From Lodderomyces elongisporus (lineage: Eukaryota; Ascomycota; Pichiomycetes; Serinales; Debaryomycetaceae): a stretch of 64,000 bases of DNA. Every line of letters starts with the position of its first letter. Positions within the stretch are counted from its first letter, which is position 1. Positions 41,979-52,800 of this stretch are shown here, piece after piece. The position numbers and the translations under genes were made by a program. The DNA lies in the NCBI RefSeq assembly GCF_030384665.1, contig NC_083674.1, forward strand, positions 1,488,001 through 1,552,000. The letters run 5' to 3'. The notes beneath the pieces are model-generated. The model did no database searches, had not been told where the DNA came from, and saw only the letters and a list, made by a program, of their open reading frames with translations.

Positions 41979-43531
41979 AGGCGACACCAAAAATAAAAAG
42001 GAAGAATCTTTTTTTTTTTCTTGTTTTTTTTTTCTTTTGGTTTATTATTTTTTTTTTGCCCTTATGAAGATTAATTGCTAATTTTAAGTTTATAAAAAGG
42101 AAACTTTTTTTTTAAACAAACAAACAAACAAAATAAGTTGTCATTTCTTTTCTTTACAATGGAGAAGTGACAGCTATGGTTTAGAGATTAAGGATTTGCA
42201 GTTTTGGTTAAAATTCTTTGTTCCCCCCCCCCCTCATTGACTAATGCTGCAGATCCTTTATCTTTTTTATACCAAATTTTATCTTAATTTTTTTTTCAAA
42301 CCACCCTCCCCTCCCCTCCCCCATAAAAAAACAACACCTACACTTTTACATTTTCCCTTAATCACTGGACACGAACAAAATGAGCAATGAACAATGAACA
42401 ACGAACAACGAACAACAAATACAACATATATGTCAACTCCATTCAATTTATCGAAAGAAAAAAAAAAGTTTTAATTTCCAACATCTGCTTTTTTTTTAAT
42501 CACCATTTTTATTCTTTTCAACACTAATTGATTGGAGCTGGCTATATGTTGACACCTATATTTTTTTTTTATTATTATTGTTATTTCTATTTTTATTACT
42601 TTGACAACTCACAAACACATATTTATATTTGATTTTTCACTTCGCACTATTTTTTTTATATTTTATTATCCTATATGTATGTATACATATATAGATAGTT
42701 TACTTAATTTAACGTTAATAATGGTTCAAAAAAAAAAAAGAAAGAAAAGAAGAAGAAGAAGGTGAAAAAGAAGGTGAAACAAACACAACAATTGTAAAGT
42801 GATTACTATAGAGAAGAAGGAACTCTGATGCAAAGTATTTGTGCTTTCTCTAAAATATTTGTTTTAAAGGATTGACTTGTCGATGTTGTTGTATTTGGGC
42901 ATTGGAAAAAATGAGAAAAAACACAAATTGTCTCTCTCTTTTTTTTTTGCCTTTTTTTCTCTTTCTCTCCTTCGGTATTGTTGTCACTATGGGTACTACC
43001 GAGGAGTTGTTTAAGTAAAAATCATCATTTAATTCAAACAACGCGTCTCTCTAAGTGGGGTTCAAAAATTACCGGATGAAAAAGAAAGGGAAAAAAAAAA
43101 AAAAGAATGAGACCTAGATTCAGAACAGAACATAAAAGATGTAGGAATTTGAAATGAAGAAAAAAATAATGAAACGACTGACAATATCCTGTATTATAAT
43201 TAACAATCTATGTAAAATTAAAAGAAGAAGTGGAAGAAGTGGAAGAAGAAGATAAAATATGAATGAATGAATGAATAAAGAAAAAAAAAAGAGCACATGG
43301 ATTTACCAAAAACTAGACCGAGGAAAGAGAAAGGGTAACTAATCAAACAACACACGGATTTCATCATCTTTAGGTCTTCTGTTCTGCTCTTCTCCCATCC
43401 CTCCATCCTTCCATCCCTCATTCCATCTCTGTATTTGTTTTGTTTTCTCTCTCTCTCTCTTTCTCTCTCTTCCTCTCTCTTTCTCTCTCTTCCTCTCTCT
43501 TTCTCTCTCTTCCTCTCTCTTTCTCTCTCTC
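41979..43531. other. 1.55 kb convergent intergenic region ATO gene / PEX22
   Basis: It contains T- and A-runs, a C-run at 42223-42233, a C-rich block at 42304-42322 able to form a G-quadruplex on the minus strand, (AACGAAC)-type repeats at 42386-42416, an ATGAATGA run at 43258-43275, and the 20-bp CT-rich repeats at 43451-43531 directly after the PEX22 stop. No gene was seen. Confidence 0.55.
43451..43531. repeat. 20-bp CT-rich tandem repeat in PEX22 3' region
   Basis: About three and a half copies of the unit TTCTCTCTCTTCCTCTCTCT, flanked by plain CT tracts. It abuts the PEX22 stop codon, so the PEX22 3' UTR would be a pure purine (GA-rich) RNA stretch. Confidence 0.9.
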
Positions 43532-44230
43532 TTAAGCAAAAACGGGTCTAATCTGGCTCAATACGTCTTGATTCTGGTCGATATTGATGATATTCTTGAT
43601 AAAGTTGCTCAAGTCTCTCAGCACAACGCCATTAAAGTTGCTTATACCCAAATCATCACTGCACAACAATAAACAATCTGGTTTGAGGTTCTTGAGGATC
43701 TGGAGGTAACCCTGAATATTTGAGCACTTTAAGATTTTGAAATTTGGCGGTAATTGCAACTCTTGTTTGTTCTGCAGAACTATGTTTCCCGCAGTATTCA
43801 GTAACCCAACATCTTCTTCGTTTAAATTGGGTGGGATTATGTAAATGAGTTTTTCATTTGAGGTGATCAAGTCAACCAACGGTAGTTGCGAAGACAAAAA
43901 AGAACTCGATAGTGTAATAGCAATCGACTTGTTGAGAAACTTCTTGGATATCGTATACACTTTTCTTTCCAACTGTGTTTGTGTAAGAGAACTGTGGTTT
44001 TTGTTGTTTGTATATTCGCATTTCATTACTGTTTCCTCTTCTTCTCCTTCAAGTACAATGTGTTTGTCTTTGTCGGCATCAGCTAAACTGTTGCTATCAT
44101 TGTTGGTGCTAGGCTTTAAAAAGGTTTCGTATATCTTGTAAGAAATTGCAATAGCCGAAGTGGCTGCTAATGCGGCCAAGTATACCTTGGGATTTCTCTG
44201 TGCTTTCCTCGATGTAGAAATCATCATCAT
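43532..44230 (-). CDS. PEX22: Pex22-like peroxisomal membrane anchor of Pex4
   Basis: 232 codons with three consecutive ATGs at the start (44230). A basic stretch (RKAQRNPK) precedes one membrane helix at about 17-33 (VYLAALAATSAIAISYKIYE), then a linker and a soluble domain: KKFLNKSIAITLSS, LIYIIPPNLNEEDVGLL, FKILKCSNIQGYLQILKNLKPDCLLLC and the end LSNFIKNIINIDQNQDVLSQI. The final block lines up with the yeast Pex22 end (IGRFVKFVVDSDVEDVLIDTL), and topology and length fit. Pex22 holds the ubiquitin-conjugating enzyme Pex4 at the peroxisome for Pex5 recycling. This family diverges fast, so identification relies on topology plus the C-terminal block. Confidence 0.82.
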   Translation of the reverse strand: MMMISTSRKAQRNPKVYLAALAATSAIAISYKIYETFLKPSTNNDSNSLADADKDKHIVLEGEEEETVMKCEYTNNKNHSSLTQTQLERKVYTISKKFLNKSIAITLSSSFLSSQLPLVDLITSNEKLIYIIPPNLNEEDVGLLNTAGNIVLQNKQELQLPPNFKILKCSNIQGYLQILKNLKPDCLLLCSDDLGISNFNGVVLRDLSNFIKNIINIDQNQDVLSQIRPVFA

Positions 44231-44917
44231 GTATTTTTTTTAAGTAGATTAATAGTTAAATGATGTGAAGGAAGAAGGAAGAAGAAGAAATATAAAGAAA
44301 AATAGGGGAGTTGAATTGTTGAAATGTTGAAATGGGCAATCGTGATGGGTTATATATATATATGTATGTATGTATGTATGTAAAAGGTGGGTTTTCTTAC
44401 TTCCTTTATGTATTGAATTAAATTTCTTTTTTTTTTTATTATTATTTTTTTTTTCTTTTGGTTTTATTCTGGTGTTGTTCGCAGGCTAAAAGAAAAGGTG
44501 GTGCAAATCAGGTGAGTATAAGCAAAACCATATATTTGTGGACAGCAAACTCTGCAAACTATTTGGAACGATTCAAAGTTGGAATTATATTTTTAAAATC
44601 GATAGATAAATAAATAAATAAACAACAAGCATAAAACTTATGATCTTCTGGAAGAGAAAGCTAGGGTTGAATAAGTGACTTATGCTTTTGGAAGAAAAAG
44701 AAAAGTTGAGGATCAAGATATGATGGTGATATAAGGTAGGAAAAGATTCAAGTTAAATAAAGGAAAAGAAAAAAAAGAAAAAAAATATATATATATAAAT
44801 ATAAGAAAGGAGGGAACTTTAATAAAGGGTGAATTGTGGATATACGTTTGTAAATATATATTGACACACTCCTGAATTGGATGTATTATATGTCTACACT
44901 AATGAAGATATATATTA

Positions 44918-44955
<38 letters not shown>

Positions 44956-45673
44956 AAGTGTTGCTTGGTAAGCCCATACTCCTTTTCTTTTCAATTTCAA
45001 ATGAATATGCCTTGTCTCTATCAAGTATAAACTATTAACCCACAAAGATTCAACTCAATTGCTATATGAGTTTTATACACTAACCATTGCTACCAAGTGT
45101 ATCGAATGATACATACAAAATTATGGTTAAAAAGTAGGCAAAGTGTAAAAAGCCCAAAGGAAAATTAAAAAAAAATAAAAAAAAAAAAAAAAAAAAGAAA
45201 TTTTGTTGTTGAGCTTTCCGAGAATAATCGTAAAGCTCCTTACGGTTTATTCCGCACTTTAATTAAGAGGCGAAATCTACGACACTAACACTGACACTAC
45301 AAACTTGCTACCAACAGCGACTTACACTTCTGACATTGATCTACATAAGTCAAAAGAGTAAAAGATGACCACGTGACGTTTCTTACAACAGTATGCACTA
45401 CCAGTTCCCAACAAATTTTTTTTTCTTCTTTATCTGTCTTTTCCCCTCCCACACCCCCTTTGCCCCCTTTACTCACTTTACTCACTTTACCAACTTTACC
45501 AACTTTAACTCTCCCTCCCCCTCTTCCATTTGAATGCAACCTGCAATTCACTTCCCCGCAATATTGAGATATGGTATTCTTGGTTTACTTTACAGGAACA
45601 AGAAATTGAGAATAAGGAGAGGGGAGGAGAGTCGCAAGACATACACGTAGAAACTCCGCGTATCATTATGTTC

Positions 45674-45715
45674 ATCAGTCTGCTAATCAGTCTGCTAATC
45701 AGTCTGCTAATCAGT
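45674..45715. repeat. 12-bp tandem repeat (3.5 copies)
   Basis: Three perfect copies of ATCAGTCTGCTA plus half a copy. The unit is divisible by three, but no gene is present around it. Confidence 0.92.
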
Positions 45716-47362
45716 ATTTGGAGTTTGAAATAAGTTCGTGACCCTCAACTGACTTGCCCATTGCTCCAATTGGATCACCATTGCCAACAGATTAAAGTAG
45801 GAAAATAAGTTGTTGGCTTGTAAGTTGATTATTACATTACTTTCTCAACTAAATATTGTTCATTTCGTAATTTCAACATTGTTTTGGATCCTCATATCTC
45901 ATTGTACAATCTAGATCTTGCCATCGATTAGCACAGTAGCTAGCAATATTGGTATAGTCAAAAAAACTTATCTAGCTCTTTTATATTATTAGTTGAAAAG
46001 AAAAATTAAAATGGATGTCTTCATGGGACTCAAAGAAGAAAGGGGGGGTGGAAAGATGCAAAAGGAATGAAGAAAAGATTTAAAGAGACAAACACATCAT
46101 TAGCCGATGATAAGCAAACTGAATCTGAATAACCAATTGTAAACCATTCATCTACTCGTTTTTTTTTTTATTCTCTATCATCCCCCAATCTCCTACTCTA
46201 TTGATCATGATGCGGAGAAGTAGATTGTAATTTAGAGATTTTACTGGTCCTGTATATCTCTCTATTTTTATTATTTTATTTTTTAAAAATTTTGGTTTTT
46301 TTTTATTCGAACTTCAAATGCGCTCTTCGATAGCATACACCTTCCTAATACAGAAGTAGACGCGCAATATTTTCAGCTCTATTTTCTTCAGTTATATCTT
46401 TGTTCTTTTTTATTTTTTTTATTTTTTTTGCTTTTACAAAGAGTAAAAGACAAGTATCGTCCTCATTGGTTGATAAGAATATAGGTAGACCAATCCTTTG
46501 TATCCAAGTGAAACACATTTACTGTTTAGTTAATGTCACACTTGCGGAATATGATTGATTGTTTTTACTAGCAAACTAGTCACTATTAACCAAACAAACA
46601 AACAAAAGAAAAAAAAAAAAAGAGTCAAACAAAATACCCATATCTCATAATCCTGTGATCTAGTTAAAACACATGCGTAGTAGACAGACATTGCAAGATT
46701 CATCTTGAAAAATTTCCTTAACCAAAAAGCAAAATGAAAATAAAAAATAAACAACTCAAACAGAAACAGAAACAGAAACAGAAAAAATAGGTAAAACAAA
46801 AATAGCTTAGTATAAAATACATCAATACGATTATACCAAAAAAAATTAAAGAGAAGAAAGAAAAAAAACCAACTCAGTTTTATTCTTACCGCTTTTAAGT
46901 GGAAAAAAGTATTGGTAGGTACAACATAAGATTGTAAGTACTTATAATAGACTTTTACTCCAACAACTATTTCTCCTCATACTAACATTTTCTCACTCAC
47001 TCTCTCTCACTCTCTCTCACACTCTCTCACACTCTCTCACTCTCTCTCACTCTCACTCATTCTGTACCTCTAAATCATCTCCGCCGCTTTTTGTTGTGAA
47101 TAGTATGGTCTTGATTAAGCGGAATTCTCTCACTAGCGCAACTTCCTATTCCGGAAGGTCTAACAGATTTGTCCTTCTCTTTCAAGTATTCTTTTCTATG
47201 CTGTATCAGCACCCACAAATATTACCACTGCGCATTATATGATAAGAGAAGAAGAGGAAACAAAATACACGGAATTCATAGGCAAACACAGGAAATCAAT
47301 CAACCTTGATTATAGGCTTCAATAAGAGATGCATTGACTTTCAAACAAGAGTAATTTATCAG

Positions 47363-47370
47363 TATAAATA
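47363..47370 (+). promoter_or_regulatory. TATA box of the amine oxidase gene, with upstream GATAAG
   Basis: TATAAATA lies about 165 bp before the ATG at 47533. GATAAG at 47241-47246 is a GATA-factor site of the type used for nitrogen control in yeasts, which fits an enzyme that releases ammonia from amines. Confidence 0.5.
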
Positions 47371-47532
47371 GTAGACCAACAAACCATCTTTCTTTCACTT
47401 TTTCTATTCCTTTCTTCTCCTTCTTTTTTTTCTCTTATTTATTAACAACAACATTAAGACTCTTTCTTATATCAACCCTTTAACCCAGCACCAAATATTT
47501 ATATATATATATATATACATACTACATCAAGA

Positions 47533-49521
47533 ATGCCATCGGTACACCCATTTGATGGAGTTAAGGACTACGAAGTCAGATTGGCCTCTAAATTAGTCAA
47601 GGATGCTTACCCAGCCTCTGCAAACGTCCATTTTGTCCGTATTGACAGACAAGACCCACCAAAGAAGGACATGATTAGATACTTGGCTGCTGAAAAAGAA
47701 GGTAAACCATTACCCCCAATCCCACGTGTGTTGCATTGCTACTACTGGACAAACACCTTGGAATTTAACAAGGCTTTGGTCAATGTGACTGCCGGCCACA
47801 TCATCACTAAACAACAACAACCTCAAGGTGTTTGTGGTCCATTGTTACCAGATGATATGTTGGAATGGGAGGAACATTGTAACAACCACCCTAGGGTTAA
47901 GGAAGAAATTGCCAAATTGAAATTACCAAAGGGCTACACCGTACGTAATGACCCATGGATCTACGCTACCGACGATGCAAATGAAAAAAGACCCTTGGTT
48001 CAATTCTTTATGTACGTTTTGGCCGGACAAGGCCACACAGAGTCTAACCACTACTCATTGCCTTTGAAGTTCTCACCCGTGTTTGAGTGTTTTACCAAAA
48101 AATTTATCAGAATGGATTACTTGCCTGGAGGATTCGATGAAAAAGTTACTCCAACTGGTCCTTGGCAAGAAGTTCCCGCTGTAGAATACCACACCGATTT
48201 GCACGAGGAACACAGAAACCCAAGAGATGTTAAACCACTTTTGGTCACGCAACCTGAAGGACCATCCTTTACCGTTCATGGAAGCAAAGTTTGCTGGCAA
48301 GGTTGGGAGTTTAGAGTAGCTCCCACAGCAAGAGAAGGTTTCGCCATTTATGACGTTTGGTTTAAAGGTAGACAGATCTTTTACCGTATTTCGCTTTCTG
48401 AAATGACTGTCCCATACGGTGATCCAAGAGCTCCATACCACAGAAAGCAAGCTTTTGATTTGGGTGACTGTGGCTTTGGTACCTGCGGTAACATGTTGGA
48501 ACTTGGTTGTGATTGTTTGGGTGTTATTAGGTACATGGATGGAATTGGTATCAATGCCAAAGGTGAACCATTTATTATGCCAAACACAATCTGTATGCAC
48601 GAGCAGGATGATGGTTTGTTGTACAAACACGTCAATTACAGAACCTTCCATGCAACGGTGGCAAGAAAGAGAATCTTTATTGTGCAAACTATTGCCACTG
48701 TGGCCAACTACGAATATATTATCAATGTCAAGTTTGCTGCTGATGGATCCATTGATATTGAGACCAGAGCAACCGGTATTTTATCCACAATGCCAATTGA
48801 TGAGAATGTCACTGTACCATGGGGTACTGTTGTTGGCCCAAACGTTATGGCTGCATACCACCAACACATTCTCTCATTCAGACTCGACCCTGCAGTTGAT
48901 GGTCACAAAAACACCGTTATCTACGATGATACTAAGAAGTTACCAAGGGACAAACTTAATCCATACGGTACCGGATTTGTTACCGACAGAAAGTTTGTTG
49001 AAAAAGCAGGATACATTGACCAATCACCATTCACCAATAGAACATACAAGATTATTAATGAAAATGTCGTTAACCCTATTGCAAAACAACCCGTTGGTTA
49101 CAAAGTTGAACTCCCAGCAAGACAAATGTTGCTTGCAGACACAGACTCGTTCAATACCAAGAGAGCCAAGTTTGCAACCCAACAAATGTGGGTCACAAAG
49201 TACAAGGATGATCAATTGTTTGCTGCTGGTGAATTCACCAATCAATCCCAAATGGACACCGGTTTAGCCGTTTGGGCTAATGGACAAGATGATGTAAGAG
49301 ACGAAGACATTGTTGTATGGGCCACATTGGGATTCACACATATTCCAAGAATTGAAGATTTCCCAGTGATGCCCGTTGAGACTCACAATATCCATATTTC
49401 ACCAGTGAACTTCTTTGACAAAAACCCAGCATTGGATTTACCACAGGCAAATAACCAATTCAACAAGAGTACATTGGTGCCTGCACAAGAAGAGAAGGCA
49501 TGCTGCAAAAACAAAATTTAA
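47533..49521 (+). CDS. Copper amine oxidase (topaquinone enzyme)
   Basis: 662 codons, full length for a yeast amine oxidase. It deaminates primary amines to aldehyde, ammonia and hydrogen peroxide. The active site is complete: topaquinone precursor Tyr393 in VANYEYIINV, catalytic base Asp309 in AFDLGDCGFG, and copper ligands His443 and His445 (YHQHILSF) plus His603 (GFTHIPRIED). MPVETHNIHISPVNFFDKNPALD closes the domain. The enzyme is usually peroxisomal in yeasts, yet the end (EEKACCKNKI) is not a standard PTS1 and I saw no clear PTS2 at the start. I noticed no CTG codons in 662, as in a well-expressed gene of this clade. C. albicans has AMO1 and AMO2; which one this matches is open. Confidence 0.95.
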   Translation: MPSVHPFDGVKDYEVRLASKLVKDAYPASANVHFVRIDRQDPPKKDMIRYLAAEKEGKPLPPIPRVLHCYYWTNTLEFNKALVNVTAGHIITKQQQPQGVCGPLLPDDMLEWEEHCNNHPRVKEEIAKLKLPKGYTVRNDPWIYATDDANEKRPLVQFFMYVLAGQGHTESNHYSLPLKFSPVFECFTKKFIRMDYLPGGFDEKVTPTGPWQEVPAVEYHTDLHEEHRNPRDVKPLLVTQPEGPSFTVHGSKVCWQGWEFRVAPTAREGFAIYDVWFKGRQIFYRISLSEMTVPYGDPRAPYHRKQAFDLGDCGFGTCGNMLELGCDCLGVIRYMDGIGINAKGEPFIMPNTICMHEQDDGLLYKHVNYRTFHATVARKRIFIVQTIATVANYEYIINVKFAADGSIDIETRATGILSTMPIDENVTVPWGTVVGPNVMAAYHQHILSFRLDPAVDGHKNTVIYDDTKKLPRDKLNPYGTGFVTDRKFVEKAGYIDQSPFTNRTYKIINENVVNPIAKQPVGYKVELPARQMLLADTDSFNTKRAKFATQQMWVTKYKDDQLFAAGEFTNQSQMDTGLAVWANGQDDVRDEDIVVWATLGFTHIPRIEDFPVMPVETHNIHISPVNFFDKNPALDLPQANNQFNKSTLVPAQEEKACCKNKI

Positions 49522-49895
49522 GTATTTTCTTCTTCCTTTCCTCCGACTTTTTCTTTACTTTATTTAATGGAAACAGCGAGTTGAAAAGTGCCTAGACTTT
49601 GCAAATTAACTTGTCCAAATATATATATATATATATATATATACTTGTATTGTATACCTTATAATTAATTGATTTGATAGACTTTAGAAATTTTTAACAA
49701 CTCTGTGTTTTTGCTACTGCAATAGTGAAAGGAAAAAAAATGTCAATATTGTTTGATCATATATAGATTACCAAGTATTATTAATTGTTATACATTTTTA
49801 TTAATTGTTATACATTGTTGTAAATTGTTATACATTGTTATACATTGTTATACATTATAGAATTGAAGATTGAAATTTGTGTACTACTTTTTTTA
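49522..49895. other. Convergent region with (TA)n and 10-bp tandem repeat
   Basis: 374 bp between the amine oxidase and LTE1 stop codons. It has a (TA)n tract at 49619-49642 and, at about 49784-49857, several copies of a 10-bp unit ATTGTTATAC, the last ones perfect. No gene was seen. Confidence 0.7.
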
Positions 49896-52800
49896 TTAAT
49901 TTGTCTTTTCTTCCTGGGTATTTTGGATGCGCAGGACACAATAATTCATCTCATCCTCGTCTAATGATTTTATATAAAGGCACTTGGACAAAAGCTCTGG
50001 TTGGACCTCTATATTATAGTTGCTGGACCATTCGATGCACTGCGATAACGACTTGACAATATGCACTGCGGTCCTGAACTTGGAGAAATTGATCATTTCA
50101 TCATCATCAACAAAGCTTTTGTCCTCCAGAGACAGCACAGATTTTTCCTTTTTGGTTTGGTTGTCCTTTACTTTATCCTTTGCTTCCTTATCTTTCCTCT
50201 TTATTGTACTTGGCCGTTCAGCATTAAAGGTCAAATCGGACAAGTACAACCCAACAAAAGGAATGCAACCTTTAGAGGGAGTAATCTGATTGATGCACAA
50301 TCTAATATTGATGAAATTCTTCAATGGCGATGCAAGCTCTTCAAGAGTCTTTAACATCAAAATATCACCAGGTGGCAAGTTTCTCCATGTGTTTCTCAAA
50401 TTCTGAATTCGCTGTGAGGTCAATGCCAAAATAATTTGCATCAATGTTGTAAAGTTTTGCAATATTAAACAGTTTTGCGCAATATGGATAAACCTTGAGA
50501 TGATATTGATTCTCTCAGTTTGGCTCTGCGTAAGAATAATCTCTGATATGATCCAGTTAACCATCAAATTAAACCTCGCAATGACCAAATTGACACCTTT
50601 GTTCTTCATATAATAGTCGTCATTGACAATAATCTCCAACCAACTATTCACTGGAGTCAATTCTTTATTCCATTTAAGTTCAATCAAATCTTTCCAATCA
50701 ATCTCCATCAACATATCTTTTTCGATAAGCGTGAAATGGTTAGCTAAGGACTTGGAATCGGCAGACAAAACAAACGATACATGCGAGTTCTCATTCATGA
50801 TATTTTCAACGGAAAACAAGTCATTCGATGGCGCATAATTATCCAAAATAATCTTTGGTGATTGGTAGCCACTAGATTGGTATCCACTTAATGGCGGAGA
50901 ACCTGCATCCATCAAGATTGGTTGCTCAAAGGAGAATAAGTCAATTTGTGCATCGATATGTGGTGTTGAAGACCTATCAAGTGGAATGAAATCTTCTTCT
51001 TCTTCTTCATCATCGTAATCATCCTCCTTCTCCTCTTGGTCATTGCCATCACCACGATCTCTATTCTTATTGTTCTTTTTATGATATTTCTTGTTGACAC
51101 CTGCACCATCGCGCGTCCTAATAGGTGTCAATGGTGCTTCGTCAGTAACATCAAAAGTGGTTATATTGATTGCATCCTCAGTGTGTGCGTTTCTGATTTC
51201 ATCTAAAATGGCTTCAGTATCATCGCCATATGTCTCATTAGCATACTCATGATGAGTAATTCCCTTTTCGTCTTCATATTCACAATCTGCTTTTTTTAAA
51301 GTCAGCCGTGATGCAGTATTACTTCCTTCCAACTTGTGCAAAGCATACTCAACTGGATCATCTGTAGATTGCATTGTTTCATCCGGTATTGCGGCCAACT
51401 CTTTTAGTGCGTAATTGCTGATACCTGGTATGGCAACAGAGTTTGAAGAAGAACTGGTCATCACTGTACTTTGCGTTGCCATTTCGCGGTTTGTATTACA
51501 ATGCGAGCTCCTACTTCTACTCCTGCTTCTTCCAGACATTGAAATTATGGAATTATTGGCATTGTCTGCCGTAGACTCACGAAAATACAGTCTGTTTGAA
51601 TTCAAGCTCGAAAGAGGCTTTTCAACCTCATTAAAGGGTAATTCCGTTAATGCGCATAATGTACTAAACCGAACACTTCTTCTGGAGCTTTTTGAAGTAT
51701 GTCTAGAAATACGAGAAAGAGACCTCACCATAATTGCTGGCTCTAACTCGTTCTCAAATTCATGAGCCAATTCATTTTCAATGCAGTCTTCAAATCTGTC
51801 ATCTACCTCATTTATCTCATGGGCACCATCTGCACCAGTAGTACCATCGGTACCATTGGTACCAGCACGAAGATTATTGAATCCAATTTTTTTTCGCAAT
51901 CCAAACCCTTCACCCTGGTGCTGCATCGAGTTGCTATCGTTTGTCATTGAGAATGCTGAGTCATAACTCAAATAGGATTTCATAGACATCCTTTGAAGGC
52001 CTGCTGATGCTGATGCTGATGCTGCTGAGTTTCTCGACAACATCGAGATTCTTCGATTCTGCACTACAACGGAACTAGTTCTAACATCGTTGAAACTAAT
52101 TCTTTTCGGTTTGCCCAGTTGTGGGCTCATTGCAATACCCAAATCTGCAATCTCGGCATCATACTGAGTGATGTTACTTGGCGTTGAGATTGACGATGTC
52201 TCAAATGATCGATTGGATTCCAGAAAAAAGTTGGGTTCTGGAAATATGCGATGCTCAGTGTTTTCCAAACGCTTCTGATTGTAGCCCGTAGCTGAAGAAC
52301 AGGAGAAATTGAACTGGTCATAATCTCCCAAGAGCTCAAGCTCTGTTTTTTCAGTTGATGCCTCCAAATCTACAGCATCTTCATCGTTCCAGTTGATACT
52401 TGCAGCTTTTTGAAACGATTGACCTTGAGATAAATTAATTTCTTCGACAACAAAACCCGCGTTTGTATTTGTCGCGGAAACGTTACGTGGAACTTTTACA
52501 GTTTGAACAAACAGCTCCTTTTCATTCAGTGGATAATTATTTTTCAAAGCGTTTGATTCCGAAGCTCGAATGCCTGCCTCATGTTGAGTGCTTTTACTAT
52601 AGCCATCCAGTTCAATCTGCACTTTATTTCTATCAGTTTTACCACTTTCAGCAGTTTCAGCAGTTTCATTATTTGCATTGTTTCCATTATAGTTTATATT
52701 TGGTCTTGTTGTAATAGGTTGCCTAACACGTGGTAAATCTCCCCCATCAAACACTTCTTGAGCTTGATAATGAGTCTTTACAGGAACATCAACAAATTCG

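Larger units (their letters stand above)
44231..47532. promoter_or_regulatory. 3.3 kb divergent intergenic region PEX22 / amine oxidase
   Basis: It contains a (GTAT)n run at 44365-44380, (TA)n plus (GT)n at 44921-44954, an A-run at 45170-45196, tandem TTTAC-type 9-mers at 45467-45508, a 12-bp tandem repeat at 45674-45715, an AGAAAC repeat at 46759-46782 and a CTCTCACT repeat at 46994-47056. Near the amine oxidase are GATAAG at 47241-47246 and TATAAATA at 47363-47370. No gene was seen. Confidence 0.55.

Noticed and set aside
45297..45551. 84-codon Gly/Lys-rich ORF on the minus strand
   Set aside because: Its repetitive part comes from short TTTACC tandem repeats and it matches no family.
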